The notes beneath the pieces are model-generated. The model did no database searches. It saw only the letters and a program-made list of their open reading frames with translations, and was not told where the DNA came from. The position numbers were made by a program, and so were the translations under genes. 64,000 nt of DNA from JBMNKL01 sp050952225 (GTDB lineage: Bacteria; Bacillota; Clostridia; Acetivibrionales; DTU013), in assembly GCA_050952225.1 (NCBI GenBank), contig JBMNKL010000004.1, forward strand, positions 1-64,000. Direction: 5' to 3'. Shown here piece after piece: positions 19,008-28,091 of the stretch (position 1 is the stretch's first letter; every line of letters begins with the position of its first letter).

Positions 19008-19207
19008 ATGAAATCCTCCTCATATATATTATATGATATTATATTATGACTATCAATAAATAATAGTCCTGCTAATTCATCATACACGGGAGTACACGGA
19101 CAGTCCGGCCCGTTTCCAGAATATACGCCGCTGCGCAATCCACTGCTTTTCACAATTTCCGGCTTGCCTGAATATAATGGATATCATTGAAAAAAAGGTG
19201 AATTTTT

Positions 19208-20729
19208 ATGTGGTATACTGTTCAGCCCGGCGATTCATTAAGCGCCATAGCACAGAGGTTCGGCGTTTCCCCGGAGCAGCTTCAGACCGCGAACCAACTC
19301 GAAGACAGCGAAATCACACCGGGACAGATGCTGTTCATACCCATACAGGTATCCAGGGTCATTACATACACCGTACAACCGGGCGACTCGCTGTACAATA
19401 TCGCCAGGCAATACAACACCACCGTGGAAAGCATCATGGTGCTGAACAGGCTTCAAAGCTCGGCCATCGATGCAGGTCAGCGCCTCGTAATCCCCCAATA
19501 TACCGAGGCGGTCGTTAACGTGGGAAGGGCAAATATCCGCAGCGGCCCGGGAACCAACTACACAGTCGTGCAAGCGGTCTCGTCCGGCGCAAGGCTTCCC
19601 TGTGACAAGTACGACGCGTGACTGGCTCAGGGTCTCGCTGCATGACGGCAATCCAGGCTGGGTATCCCGGAACCTGGTCAATTTCAGGACATATGACGGG
19701 TCAAAACCGATACTGGTAATCGCCGGTTTCTACACGCTCCAGGAAAGTCCCGAACTGCCCGGCTCCTTCCGGTCCTTTATCGACAATACATCCCAGATAT
19801 CCGAACTGCCCCTGTTCCTGTACAGGTTTGACCAGGAAAACCCGACATCCATCGAAAAATTTGGAGAATTTACAGATGACGAGATTGAAACGCTTGTATC
19901 CGTCGCCCACAGGAACAATATCATGATCCTCCCAGTAATACATAACCTGTTATATGGCGAAGGCGGGCAGGAAGCCAGCAGAAACGTGGTCAGGGCCATG
20001 GTAGCCACGCCGCAAAGCCGCAGTACCGCCATCGGCAACATAATCGCGTTAATCGACCGGTTTGGCTTTGACGGTGTAAACATAGACATTGAAGATGTAT
20101 TCATGGAAGACAGCGGCAGGCTGTCCGAATTTTATACCGAGCTGGGCCAGGCAATGAAAAACCGCGGCTACTTCTTGTCGGCCTCCGTGCCTTCCCGCAT
20201 CAGGGATTTTCCGCCTTTCAACCCGTTCTCCGATCCCTTTGATTATTCCGTCATCGGGGCGGCCGTAGACCAGTTTATAGTAATGCTTTACAACGAGCAC
20301 GGCTGGCCGGGAAGCGGGCCCGGACCCGTAGTCTCGAGCGGCTGGATGACAAAGGTTATCGGCTATACGCTTACAAAAATGCCGGCAAGCAAGGTAGTCG
20401 CCGCAATATCCGTATTCGGCTTCGATTTCAACCTGTCAACCGGGGTAAACACTTACGTCACGCATGCAAGGGCAATGGAACTGGCAGAGCGATATAACCG
20501 GGAGGTTATTTTTGACCAGGAGACGCTGACCCCCATGTTCTCTTATACCGATGAACAGGGAAACGCGCACGAAGTCTGGTTTGAAAACAGCGAGAGCATT
20601 ATAGCCAAGCTCAGGCTCGCATGGCAGCAAGGGATATCCGGCGTGGCTCTCTGGAGGCTCGGAATGGAAGACCCGGATGTCTGGCGCCGCATCGCCGACG
20701 AAATCGTATCAGAAAGAATTATATACTAG
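19208..20729 (+). pseudogene. LysM-SH3-GH18 spore-lytic type enzyme, frameshifted
   Basis: Two LysM domains (WYTVQPGDSLSAIAQRFGV and YTVQPGDSLYNIARQYNTT), a bacterial SH3 domain (VNVGRANIRSGPGTNYTVVQ) and a GH18 domain with the catalytic signature DGVNIDIE near residue 288. This resembles SleL/YaaH N-acetylglucosaminidases that digest spore cortex during germination; the SH3 insertion is not standard for SleL. The frame breaks at CCC (19598-19600): removing one C joins SSGARLP to VTSTTRDWLRVSLHDGNPGW, restoring an SH3 domain and a protein of about 507 residues. Either a disrupted gene or a one-base error. No signal peptide, as usual for coat-located SleL. Confidence 0.8.
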
Positions 20730-20881
20730 GGCGGGCAGCCGGGAAATATTGGTGATACTTACCAGGAACCGGCATTTTAGTATATTTCCTTGTTTTGCTT
20801 GTAATGCCGGTTGTGCAGTGATATAATAAGCCCATATCGGGAAACGATATAAAGCATGATTTAACCTGTTTATAGACCGAA

Positions 20882-20952
20882 ACCTCCTTATCTAGTCTGG
20901 ATGCTTGGAGAAATAAGTCTAGACCAGTTAAATCCAAATTAGTCAAGGAGGT
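20882..20952 (+). promoter_or_regulatory. Hairpin sequestering the zinc-ribbon gene ribosome site
   Basis: ACCTCCTT (20882-20889) is complementary to AAGGAGGT (20945-20952), which is the ribosome site of the following gene. The pairing extends inward with CTA/TAG and TGGAT/ATCCA separated by small mismatches. The loop holds a GTCTAGAC palindrome. A TATAAT box at about 20822-20827 could be the promoter, giving a leader of roughly 125 bases. Confidence 0.6.
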
Positions 20953-20960
20953 AAAAGAAT

Positions 20961-21218
20961 ATGGCAGACAAAACACTTATCTGCAAGGACTGCAACAGTG
21001 AATTCATGTTTACGGAAGGCGAGCAGGCTTTCTACAAGGAAAAAGGATTCGAAAACGAGCCGCAGCGGTGCCCTGACTGCAGGAAAGCAAGAAAGGCGCA
21101 AAGAAGGAACGGCGGTGGTTACGGCGGTTCTTCCAGGAGCGGTTACAATTCACCGAGACAGATGGTAAAAGAGGAGTCGAAAGACTCCTTTTTTATTTCA
21201 ATTTTTCTTGTTTATTGA
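20961..21218 (+). CDS. Zinc-ribbon protein
   Basis: About 60 structured residues: ADKTLICKDCNSEFMFTEGE followed by QAFYKEKGFENEPQRCPDCRKARK, giving C-x2-C and C-x2-C knuckles for one zinc (zinc-ribbon family PF13451). A Gly/Arg/Ser tail (RRNGGGYGGSSRSGYNS) suggests RNA or nucleic acid contact. Related proteins commonly end at or soon after this tail. Here the frame continues through a rho-independent terminator (21172-21195) to a stop at 21216-21218, so terminated transcripts would lack a stop codon. Either the true stop was lost or the mRNA is naturally non-stop. Strong AAGGAGG site, held in a hairpin. Confidence 0.75.
   Translation: MADKTLICKDCNSEFMFTEGEQAFYKEKGFENEPQRCPDCRKARKAQRRNGGGYGGSSRSGYNSPRQMVKEESKDSFFISIFLVY
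21168..21195 (+). terminator. Rho-independent terminator inside the zinc-ribbon frame
   Basis: AGGAGTC (21172-21178), loop GAAA, GACTCCT (21183-21189) followed by a run of T. A stable GNRA loop and clean stem make this a confident terminator. It lies upstream of the only in-frame stop codon. Confidence 0.8.
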
Positions 21219-21306
21219 TTTTCTTCTTAATTTTCTTTTACAATGCTGCCAATTGTTATATAATAATGTGGACAGCCCCCAAACAAATTCTTGCGAGGTG
21301 TCAGTA

Positions 21307-23025
21307 ATGAAAGATATACCTTTGTACGAGGTGCGGAAGGTAAAATCGATAAAAGAAGTTCTTGATTCCAGCGCCGCACTTTTCAGCGACAGAACCGCAT
21401 TTCTTTATAAACCAGGAGGATCTGACAAATATGAACCTATTACATATAGAAGAGTTTAAGAATGATGTTGACGCCCTGGGCACCGCATTAATTAATATCG
21501 GCCTGAAAGGCGGCAGAGTGGCAATTATCGGCGAAAACCGTTATGAATGGGCGGTTTCATACATGGCAGTGGTAAACGGAACAGGCATAGTTGTGCCCCT
21601 TGACAAGGAACTGCCCGAAAATGAAATCGAAAGTCTCCTCACAAGAGCAAAAGCCGACGCCGTTATTTTTTCCGGCAGCCTTAGAAGCCATATGTTAAAT
21701 ATTTCGAAACGCATCAGGCTTCATAAAGCACTATATAGACATGAACCCGCAAGATGGCGGCGAAAGCGGTTTTATCCCGTTTCAGTCGCTTATTGACAGC
21801 GGAAGAAAAAAGCTCGGGGAAGGATGCCGGGACTTCGTCGACGCGGAAATAGACCCCGAGGCGATGGGCATTCTGCTTTTCACGTCGGCAACCACGGATA
21901 AATCCAAGGCCGTCATGCTCTGCCACAGAAATATTGTCGAAAACCTGATGGCAATGAGCTCCATGACAAACATCACACCCGATGATGTTTTCCTTTCCGT
22001 ATTGCCGCTCCATCATACGTATGAAAACACGTGCGGATTCCTGTGCCCGATTTATCGCGGCGCCGCAATCGCATATTGCGAAGGGCTCAGGCACATACAG
22101 AAAAACCTCCAGGAATCAAGGGCTACCGTAATGCTGGCAGTCCCACTCATTCACGAGGCAATTTATAACCGCATATGGGAACAGGCAGCAAAACATCCAA
22201 AGCTGCTTAAAAAGCTGAAGTTAGGCCTCAAGCTGAGCAATTTCCTGAGGAGTTTAGGGATTGACATATCGAGAAAGCTATTCGCGCAAATACACGACAA
22301 CCTCGGAGGCAGAATCAGGCTCCTTGTCAGCGGCGCGGCGGCCGTTGATCCGGCGGTGGCAAAAGGTTTCAGGCAATTCGGCATCCTCTTCATCCAGGGC
22401 TACGGACTTACCGAATGCAGCCCCATCGTCGCTTTGAACCGTGATGTCGACTTCAAGGACAATTCAGCAGGATTGCCGCTGCCAAACCTGAAAGTCAGGA
22501 TTGATAACCCTGGACCCGACGGCATCGGTGAAATTTGCGTAAAGGGTCCCAGTGTCATGCTCGGTTACTACGAAGACCCCGAGAATACCAAAAATGCCAT
22601 GAAGAGACGGCTGGTTCCACACGGGTGACCTTGGTTACATGGATAAAGACAAGTTTGTATATATTACGGGAAGAAAAAAGAACGTTATCGTGACTAAAAA
22701 CGGCAAAAACATATACCCGGAGGAAATAGAAGCGCTGCTGGACAAAAGGAGATTCATAAAGGAATCCATCGTGTATGGGAAAGACGATCCTGTATATGGC
22801 GACATAGTAGTCTCCGCTGCCATCGTGCCCGACATGGAAGCCATACAGGCTGAATTCGGGGACAGGGAGCCTTCGTCGGAAGAAATCCATGAACTGATCC
22901 GCAAGGAAGTGAAGGAAGTGAACAAGAGACTTGTCATTTACAAATATGTCAAGGATTTTACCTTGCGACAGGAAGAATTCGCCAAGACTACCACAAGAAA
23001 AATAAAGAGGTATTTAGAGAGTTGA
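21307..23025 (+). pseudogene. Long-chain acyl-CoA synthetase (AMP-forming), three frameshifts
   Basis: Pieces of one AMP-binding enzyme lie in three successive frames: DIPLYEVRKVKSIKEVLD to PITYRR; FKNDVDALGTALINIGLKGG to the region near 21715; LLFTSATTDKSKAVMLCHRN (P-loop-like motif A3), GYGLTECSPIV (A5) and ENTKNAM to about 22597; then GDLGYMDKDKFVYITGRKKN (A7/A8) and the C-terminal domain ending KRYLES. Breaks are near 21455, 21715 and 22597, each explained by one extra base. Intact length would be about 570 residues, normal for FadD/FACL enzymes activating fatty acids. ATG at 21307 has a GAGGTG site. Its stop is one base from the S41 peptidase start. Confidence 0.8.
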
Positions 23026-23026
23026 A

Positions 23027-23986
23027 ATGTTTGTAAAAAGAGTCATGAAAAGAATTATGAAAAGTCGTACAAAAAAACCGAAGCCTGCTGAAGGCGAGCT
23101 TTTAAAAAAATATAAAAGGAAATACCATGTCGTATTGTGCATATTGGCCGGTTTTTTAGCCCTTACAGCGTTATACCTGTACCTCAATTTCGATTATCTC
23201 GCATTTAAGCATTTCATCACGAGCAGTTATATTTATACCGATACATTGGACGAGGTATATAAAAAGGAGCTTGGCATTGATACAAACGGCAGGTATTTCG
23301 GCAGGTTCGACAACCTGGCGATAGCCATCGTAACCAGGAGAATCCGCGAGGAAAAAGGCGACAGGTACACGTACCTTTATACACCGTCCGCTCTCAAGGA
23401 AACCCGCCGGGAAGAAAAAGAAGAAGCTTCCCTTTCCGAAATCATGATACTAAACGACAGGACAGTTTACCTGAAGCTTACGAACTTTTCAAAATACACG
23501 CGGCAATTCATGGAGAAAAACATGGAAAAGCTTAACAGCAGGCAAAATATTATCATAGACCTCCGGGACAACAGGGGAGGCGATATTGCCGTAATGGCGG
23601 ATATATCGGGCATGTTTCTTCCGAAAAAATCGCTGATCGCAACCGACCGCCTTCGCTGGATGGAGCAGGTTTACCGCTCTAAAAGGGATCAGCCGCTAAA
23701 ATACGACAAAATTATCATATTGCAAAACAACAATACGGCAAGCTCCTCCGAAAACATGATAGCAGCGCTGAACGACAATCTTGACAATGTTGAACTGATA
23801 GGGACCAAAACATTCGGCAAGGGCATAGGTCAGTTTACACTGCCGCTTCGGCACGGTTACGCCGTAAAAGCCACAATACTGGAATGGTATACGCCGAAAG
23901 GCGTAAATATCCACGGAAACGGCATTGAGCCGGATATTGAATATACAGGAGAGGATATACTGCAGTTCGCGATTGACCGCATTTAA
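23027..23986 (+). CDS. Membrane-anchored S41-family peptidase
   Basis: 319 residues. A basic N-terminus, then one membrane segment (HVVLCILAGFLALTALYLYL, about 35-55), then a C-terminal processing-protease (S41/tail-specific) fold. LRDNRGGDI, NNTASSSENMIAAL (nucleophile Ser) and GTKTFGKGIGQ (catalytic Lys) are the expected motifs. No PDZ domain is present between anchor and catalytic part, so it is a minimal relative of CtpA. It begins one base after the acyl-CoA synthetase stop, in the same transcription unit. A 12-bp tandem duplication spans its stop codon. Confidence 0.8.
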   Translation: MFVKRVMKRIMKSRTKKPKPAEGELLKKYKRKYHVVLCILAGFLALTALYLYLNFDYLAFKHFITSSYIYTDTLDEVYKKELGIDTNGRYFGRFDNLAIAIVTRRIREEKGDRYTYLYTPSALKETRREEKEEASLSEIMILNDRTVYLKLTNFSKYTRQFMEKNMEKLNSRQNIIIDLRDNRGGDIAVMADISGMFLPKKSLIATDRLRWMEQVYRSKRDQPLKYDKIIILQNNNTASSSENMIAALNDNLDNVELIGTKTFGKGIGQFTLPLRHGYAVKATILEWYTPKGVNIHGNGIEPDIEYTGEDILQFAIDRI

Positions 23987-24021
23987 GACCGCATTTAAGG
24001 AGGCGTCATTTTTCGGACGTT

Positions 24022-25509
24022 TTACTTAAGCCTTCTCCATCCCTTCGGGTACATGTTTTTCAGCATGCTGCCCGTTTGTTTCGCCCAGCCCAGCGTAAAA
24101 CCATCCACGCATACCGCTGTCAAGCCTTTTTCACCTTCCAGCATCAGGGTTTCGCCTTTCAGGTAGCTTTTTACTTCCCGCGATCCGGCGTCGAGGTCTG
24201 CCGTCCTTTTGAAAATAGACCTGCCAAGAGCAGTGACCATGGAATGTGACGGTTCGAACCTGCCCTTTTCGAATGTTCCGAGGAACCATCCGAACTTGGC
24301 GGTTTTCAACCCGTCCAGCAGCGGCGGCGGCTCCGGAAGCTGGTAAAGGTTTTTTCCCTTGAGCAAATATACACCGTCCGGTATCGCGTTCAAATTTTCT
24401 TCCACAAAAACGCGAAAGCTCTCCGGAAGTTTCTCGTACGGGGTTACTTCCTCGTATTGGATCACTTCTTTGTGCCGGGTTGCTTCTCCATCCCCGTCAA
24501 AAATCGTGGCATGGCTTGTGCCCTCCTTAACCAGCTTTGCGATAAAATGTCCTTCTCCCCTGAGCCTGTGAGGCCAGAGCCTTGCCATCCTCCCTGCAAA
24601 TCCTGGCGCATCTGCCCATACATCCGGCGAATTCCCGTTCCTGTACGCATCCAGTCCTGCAGCCGGTAAAGTTTTATTTTCCCGTTCTTTCACCCACTGT
24701 GGCCTTCCGCCCTCAATGCCTCCGGTTTTCGGCATATCAACAAGTTCGTAACCACCATGATTTTTCATAAACCTGAAAATAATCATTTCATTTTCTTCGG
24801 GCGAAAACGTGCACGTGGAATAAACCAGCGTCCCTCCCGGCTTCAAAAGCCGGTGCGCGCAATTCATGATCCGCTCCTGCAGCCTTGCGCAGTGTTCCGG
24901 CCCAAAGCGCTCCCAACTCCTGGCGGCCGTTTCGTCCTTTCTGAACATGCCTTCCCCGGAACACGGGGCATCCACCAGCACCCTGTCGAAATACCCGCCC
25001 AGGCGCAGTGCAAGCTTTTCAGGTTCCTCGTTCAGCACCACGACGTTTCTTACTCCGCAAAGCTCCATATTCTTAACCAGCGCCTTTACCCTGTCGGCGC
25101 TTATATCATTGGAAAACAACAAGCCCTGCCCCTGCATCGCCGAAGCGATCTGCACCGATTTGCCTCCCGGGGCGGCACACAGGTCCAGCACCTTTTCACC
25201 GGGCTTTACGCCAAGCGCCTGTGCCGGCAGCATGGCGCTCGGCTCCTGTATATAGTACAGCCCGGCGTGGTAATACGCATGCCTGCCAGGCATATCCTCC
25301 CCGGAAATATAAAAGCCGCCGACAGCCCATGGGACAGGTTCCAGGCGGAAAGGCGACAGCTTCATGAATTTCTCTACGCTCACCTTTAACTTGTTCACGT
25401 AAAGCCCGTGCTGTCGCTGCCCGTTAAGAATGGCTTCGGCCAATTCTTCATATTCGCTCTGGCCGAGCAGTTTTTCCATCTTTTCGATAAAAGCATCCGG
25501 CAGCTTCAT
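24022..25509 (-). CDS. rsmF: 16S rRNA (cytosine-C5) methyltransferase, RsmF/NOL1 family
   Basis: 495 residues. The SAM-dependent m5C methyltransferase core has CAAPGGKSVQIAS (motif I, about 115), DAPCSGEGMFRKDE (motif IV with one catalytic Cys, about 178) and STCTFSPEENE (motif VI with the second Cys, about 231). The C-terminal 170 residues form the extension seen in RsmF-type enzymes (KGKNLYQLPEPPP ... LGRSIFKRTADLD ... GFTLGWAKQTG). It modifies rRNA, and the exact target site cannot be read from sequence. Convergent with the S41 gene. Confidence 0.9.
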   Translation of the reverse strand: MKLPDAFIEKMEKLLGQSEYEELAEAILNGQRQHGLYVNKLKVSVEKFMKLSPFRLEPVPWAVGGFYISGEDMPGRHAYYHAGLYYIQEPSAMLPAQALGVKPGEKVLDLCAAPGGKSVQIASAMQGQGLLFSNDISADRVKALVKNMELCGVRNVVVLNEEPEKLALRLGGYFDRVLVDAPCSGEGMFRKDETAARSWERFGPEHCARLQERIMNCAHRLLKPGGTLVYSTCTFSPEENEMIIFRFMKNHGGYELVDMPKTGGIEGGRPQWVKERENKTLPAAGLDAYRNGNSPDVWADAPGFAGRMARLWPHRLRGEGHFIAKLVKEGTSHATIFDGDGEATRHKEVIQYEEVTPYEKLPESFRVFVEENLNAIPDGVYLLKGKNLYQLPEPPPLLDGLKTAKFGWFLGTFEKGRFEPSHSMVTALGRSIFKRTADLDAGSREVKSYLKGETLMLEGEKGLTAVCVDGFTLGWAKQTGSMLKNMYPKGWRRLK

Positions 25510-25609
25510 CCGTCAGCCCCTTACAATATTTCTCGGTCACCTAATTATATTGAAATTTATATTTTTTGTCCATATTCAAAGCATTGCTTCAAAGCTGCCA
25601 CCAGTCATG

Positions 25610-26500
25610 TTACTTCAGTATTTGCTCCAGCAATGAAACCAGGTCCTGTGGGTACCTTGCGCCTTCATCCCTGAGCATCCTTATGGCGTCATCCGCATTC
25701 TTCGGCTTTCTGTATGGGCGCCAGGAAGTAATCGCGTCAAAAGCATCCGCAACCATAACAATCCTGGCATTGCGGCATATTTCATCACTCTTCAGACCTC
25801 GCGGATAGCCACTTCCGTCAAGACGCTCATGGTGCTGCATAACAATGTCCGTACATTCCTTTGCAAGGCAAAATGGCTTAAGGGAAATCATGCCCAATTC
25901 GCAATGCTGCTGTATACTATCCGTTTCGCAGGCATCAAGGACCCTGTGGTTTTCCAATATTTCCTTGGGTATCAACAATTTGCCTACATCATGCAGAAAT
26001 GCCCCCAGCCCGATATTCCACAACTCTTTGTCGTCATATCCCAGTTCCTTGGCTAATATTATCGAAATTATGGCCACATCAATCGAATGGGTGTATACCC
26101 AGCTCACGTAATTACTCAGTGCGTTGACATAAATCCACCAAGGCTCTGTTTTCGAATCGAATATTATTGTATTCAGCACCTTGTTCGGGGTCTCCAGGAC
26201 GCAATCATCATGTATGCACATTCGTGCCTTTAATGCATTTATGATCCTGGAAGTTTCCGCTATTTGGCCATGAATGTATTTTTGCTCATGCTCGGAACAT
26301 AGTTCCGAATCATTTCTTGGCCCGGACCAGGAAGCGTAATCCGACGGTTTTTCGTTATTCTCTTCAAATAAATAGGTATCGGGTTTAAATGACTTGAATT
26401 TTTTAAGCCTTTCTTTAGCCTTCTCTGTTATTCTCTGTCCTTTGCCAAGCAGCAATACACCATTTTCCCCGTAAACATCCTCTTTTGCATAATAATCTTC
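25610..26500 (-). CDS. HD-GYP domain c-di-GMP phosphodiesterase
   Basis: About 296 residues. The HD motif is in GLGAFLHDVGKLLIPKEIL (about 168) and the GYP motif in HHERLDGSGYPRGL, as expected for enzymes that hydrolyse cyclic di-GMP. No membrane segment or recognised sensor domain is seen, only an N-terminal region of about 100 residues. ATG at 26500 is chosen because AAGGAG lies at ideal spacing, while the ATG 14 codons upstream has no ribosome site. A c-di-GMP-I riboswitch with a terminator precedes the gene, so the enzyme appears to be under control of its own substrate. Confidence 0.88.
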   Translation of the reverse strand, partial: EDYYAKEDVYGENGVLLLGKGQRITEKAKERLKKFKSFKPDTYLFEENNEKPSDYASWSGPRNDSELCSEHEQKYIHGQIAETSRIINALKARMCIHDDCVLETPNKVLNTIIFDSKTEPWWIYVNALSNYVSWVYTHSIDVAIISIILAKELGYDDKELWNIGLGAFLHDVGKLLIPKEILENHRVLDACETDSIQQHCELGMISLKPFCLAKECTDIVMQHHERLDGSGYPRGLKSDEICRNARIVMVADAFDAITSWRPYRKPKNADDAIRMLRDEGARYPQDLVSLLEQILK

Positions 26501-26572
26501 AGGCATTGCTTCGACTCCTTCTTCATTTACTGCTGTTTCCATGTGTATACGTATTTTTCATTATAAAGGGCA

Positions 26573-26609
26573 AAATAAAAAAGTAGCAATTTTGGATCGC
26601 CTACTTTTA
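26573..26609 (-). terminator. Riboswitch expression-platform terminator
   Basis: On the minus strand AAAAGTAG pairs with CTACTTTT across a 14-15 base loop and is followed by TTATTTT. It lies between the c-di-GMP aptamer and the HD-GYP start, so it is the likely ligand-controlled transcription terminator. Confidence 0.75.
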
Positions 26610-26626
26610 GAATTTACACTTTCTGA

Positions 26627-26713
26627 AACCGGCAACCCAACCGTCATGGCAATTACTTGCTTTAGACTTGTGGCTTTGCGTCTCCGCCTTTCGACGGATT
26701 TGCCCTTATCGTT
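26627..26713 (-). promoter_or_regulatory. Cyclic di-GMP-I (GEMM-I) riboswitch
   Basis: Minus strand: AAGGGCAAATCC, then GTCGAAAGGC (GAAA tetraloop), then GGAGACGCAAAGCCAC, then AAGTCTAAAG, TGCCATGACGG, TTGGGTTGCCG. This is the conserved GEMM-I core in the right order, including the GNRA loop, the GCAAAGCCA strand and the ACGGTTGG(G)TTGCC 3' strand. It regulates the HD-GYP gene 130 bases downstream. Confidence 0.92.
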
Positions 26714-27046
26714 CAAAAGTAAACACTTCTACTAATGCAATATTCAGTTTTACTCTCCGACTAATGCCGCACTATTGCAGCTAATGCTGCACATAACGGC
26801 AACCAATACTTTATACTACCACATTTAATTATTTTGTCAACATTCAGCAATACAGGCTATGTTTTTAGCTGCATAATGAAATGGAGCTCATCATTCTGAT
26901 CAGTCCACCTTTATTTTTTATCCCCCAGCTATTGAAACGAACGGGAACGCATGCTATAATAACTCATGCGATTATGTTGTGCTGTATCTGAAAACAAATA
27001 ACAAGGACAGTGACAGTCTCAGCAATAACATACCTGCAAATTGCAT

Positions 27047-27121
27047 GGCCCATTGGTCAAGTGGTTAAGACGCCGCCCTCTCACGGCGGTAACAGGGGTT
27101 CGAATCCCCTATGGGTCACCA
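27047..27121 (+). tRNA. tRNA-Glu (anticodon CTC)
   Basis: 75 bases with an encoded CCA end. Acceptor GGCCCAT pairs with ATGGGTC (one G-U), the D arm is TGGTCAAGTGGTTA, the anticodon stem CCGCC/GGCGG holds the loop CTCTCAC with anticodon CTC, and the T arm AGGGGTTCGAATCCCCT is canonical. Confidence 0.95.
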
Positions 27122-27175
27122 GAACCACATTATCCGAACCTCTTTGGTTCGGATATGAGTTGTGATGGCTCACCA

Positions 27176-27223
27176 AACGGTAACAACGGATTTTCAACGG
27201 TTCGCTGTTACCGTTATTTTATT
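27176..27223 (+). terminator. Terminator downstream of tRNA-Glu
   Basis: AACGGTAACA (27176-27185) pairs with TGTTACCGTT (27206-27215), followed by ATTTTATT. A second, T-less hairpin (ATCCGAACC/GGTTCGGAT, 27132-27154) lies between it and the tRNA and may help processing. Confidence 0.65.
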
Positions 27224-27325
27224 GCCTTTCGAAAAACGGTCAAATTTGATATGTTGATAAATCGATATGTATGGTAACAAATACATATTTGATTGGTTCA
27301 ATGGATGTCAAAATTGCATAAAAGA

Positions 27326-27362
27326 ATAATTGCAACTATTATTCAGTTGCAATTATCCGGAT
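27326..27362 (-). terminator. Terminator of the GntR/citrate synthase unit
   Basis: A perfect 12-bp stem, ATAATTGCAACT and its complement with a 7-base loop, followed on the minus strand by TCTTTTAT. It lies just after the GntR regulator stop codon. Confidence 0.6.
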
Positions 27363-27383
27363 TAACCTGTTGAATCCCAAATT

Positions 27384-28054
27384 TTAGATGTCCGTTTTAT
27401 GATTGAGGAGGTTTTCGCTGGCCTTTTTCACATGCTCGGTTGCCAGCCTCTCGGCCTTTGCGGCATCCTTTTCAATAATTGCCTGCAAGATGGCCTTGTG
27501 CTCCTCCAGCGACCTCTCTTTGCCCTCTCCGGGCTGCTCAACGACATCTTCCGCGCCTTTCGGACATAGTTGTGAAAGGTGCTGAGAACATGCATAAGCG
27601 GTTTGCTCTTGCACGCCCTGTATATTATGTCATGAAACCTTGTGTCAAACTGGAGCAACTGGCCGGTATTATTTTTCATCGTATAAAACTCTTCCAGTTC
27701 CACCGCTTCTTTCAGTTCTTCTATCTCGTGCGGAGTTATTTTTTCTGTCGCCCATCTGGCAGCCAGCCCTTCTATCAGCATCCTTATAGTATATATATCT
27801 TTTATATCCTGGGATGAGACGCCTTTCACAAATACTCCCTTATTGGGTATGGACTGGACCAGGCCTTCCAGTTCAAGCTGCCTCAGAGCTTCCCTGACGG
27901 GCGTGCGGCTGACGCCCAGCTCTTCGGACAGCTTCGTTTCCGTAAGGCTTTCCCCGGGCTCATAAACACCGTTTAGTATGTCTCTCTGGATGTGGTTAAA
28001 AATCCTGCTTCGCAATGAATTGGCTGCAGAATCTTCTTCAAATCCGCCAATCAT
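27384..28054 (-). pseudogene. GntR/FCD-family regulator, frameshifted near its end
   Basis: N-terminal winged helix (LRSRIFNHIQRDILNGVYEP, ETKLSEELGVSRTPVREALR, GVFVKGVSSQDIKDIYTIR) followed by an FCD ligand domain with metal-type residues (FDTRFHDIIYRAC). The frame breaks near 27540, and adding one base joins LSSPERAKR to SLEEHKAILQAIIEKDAAKA ... ENLLNHKTDI, the normal end of an FCD protein (about 223 residues). It lies 38 bases after the citrate synthase-like gene, so they may share a transcript. A TTGTATACAA dyad at 29557-29566, upstream of that gene, is a plausible binding site. Confidence 0.8.
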
Positions 28055-28091
28055 TTTTTTACACTCCCTAAAATCATACGATCTTTGCGAC

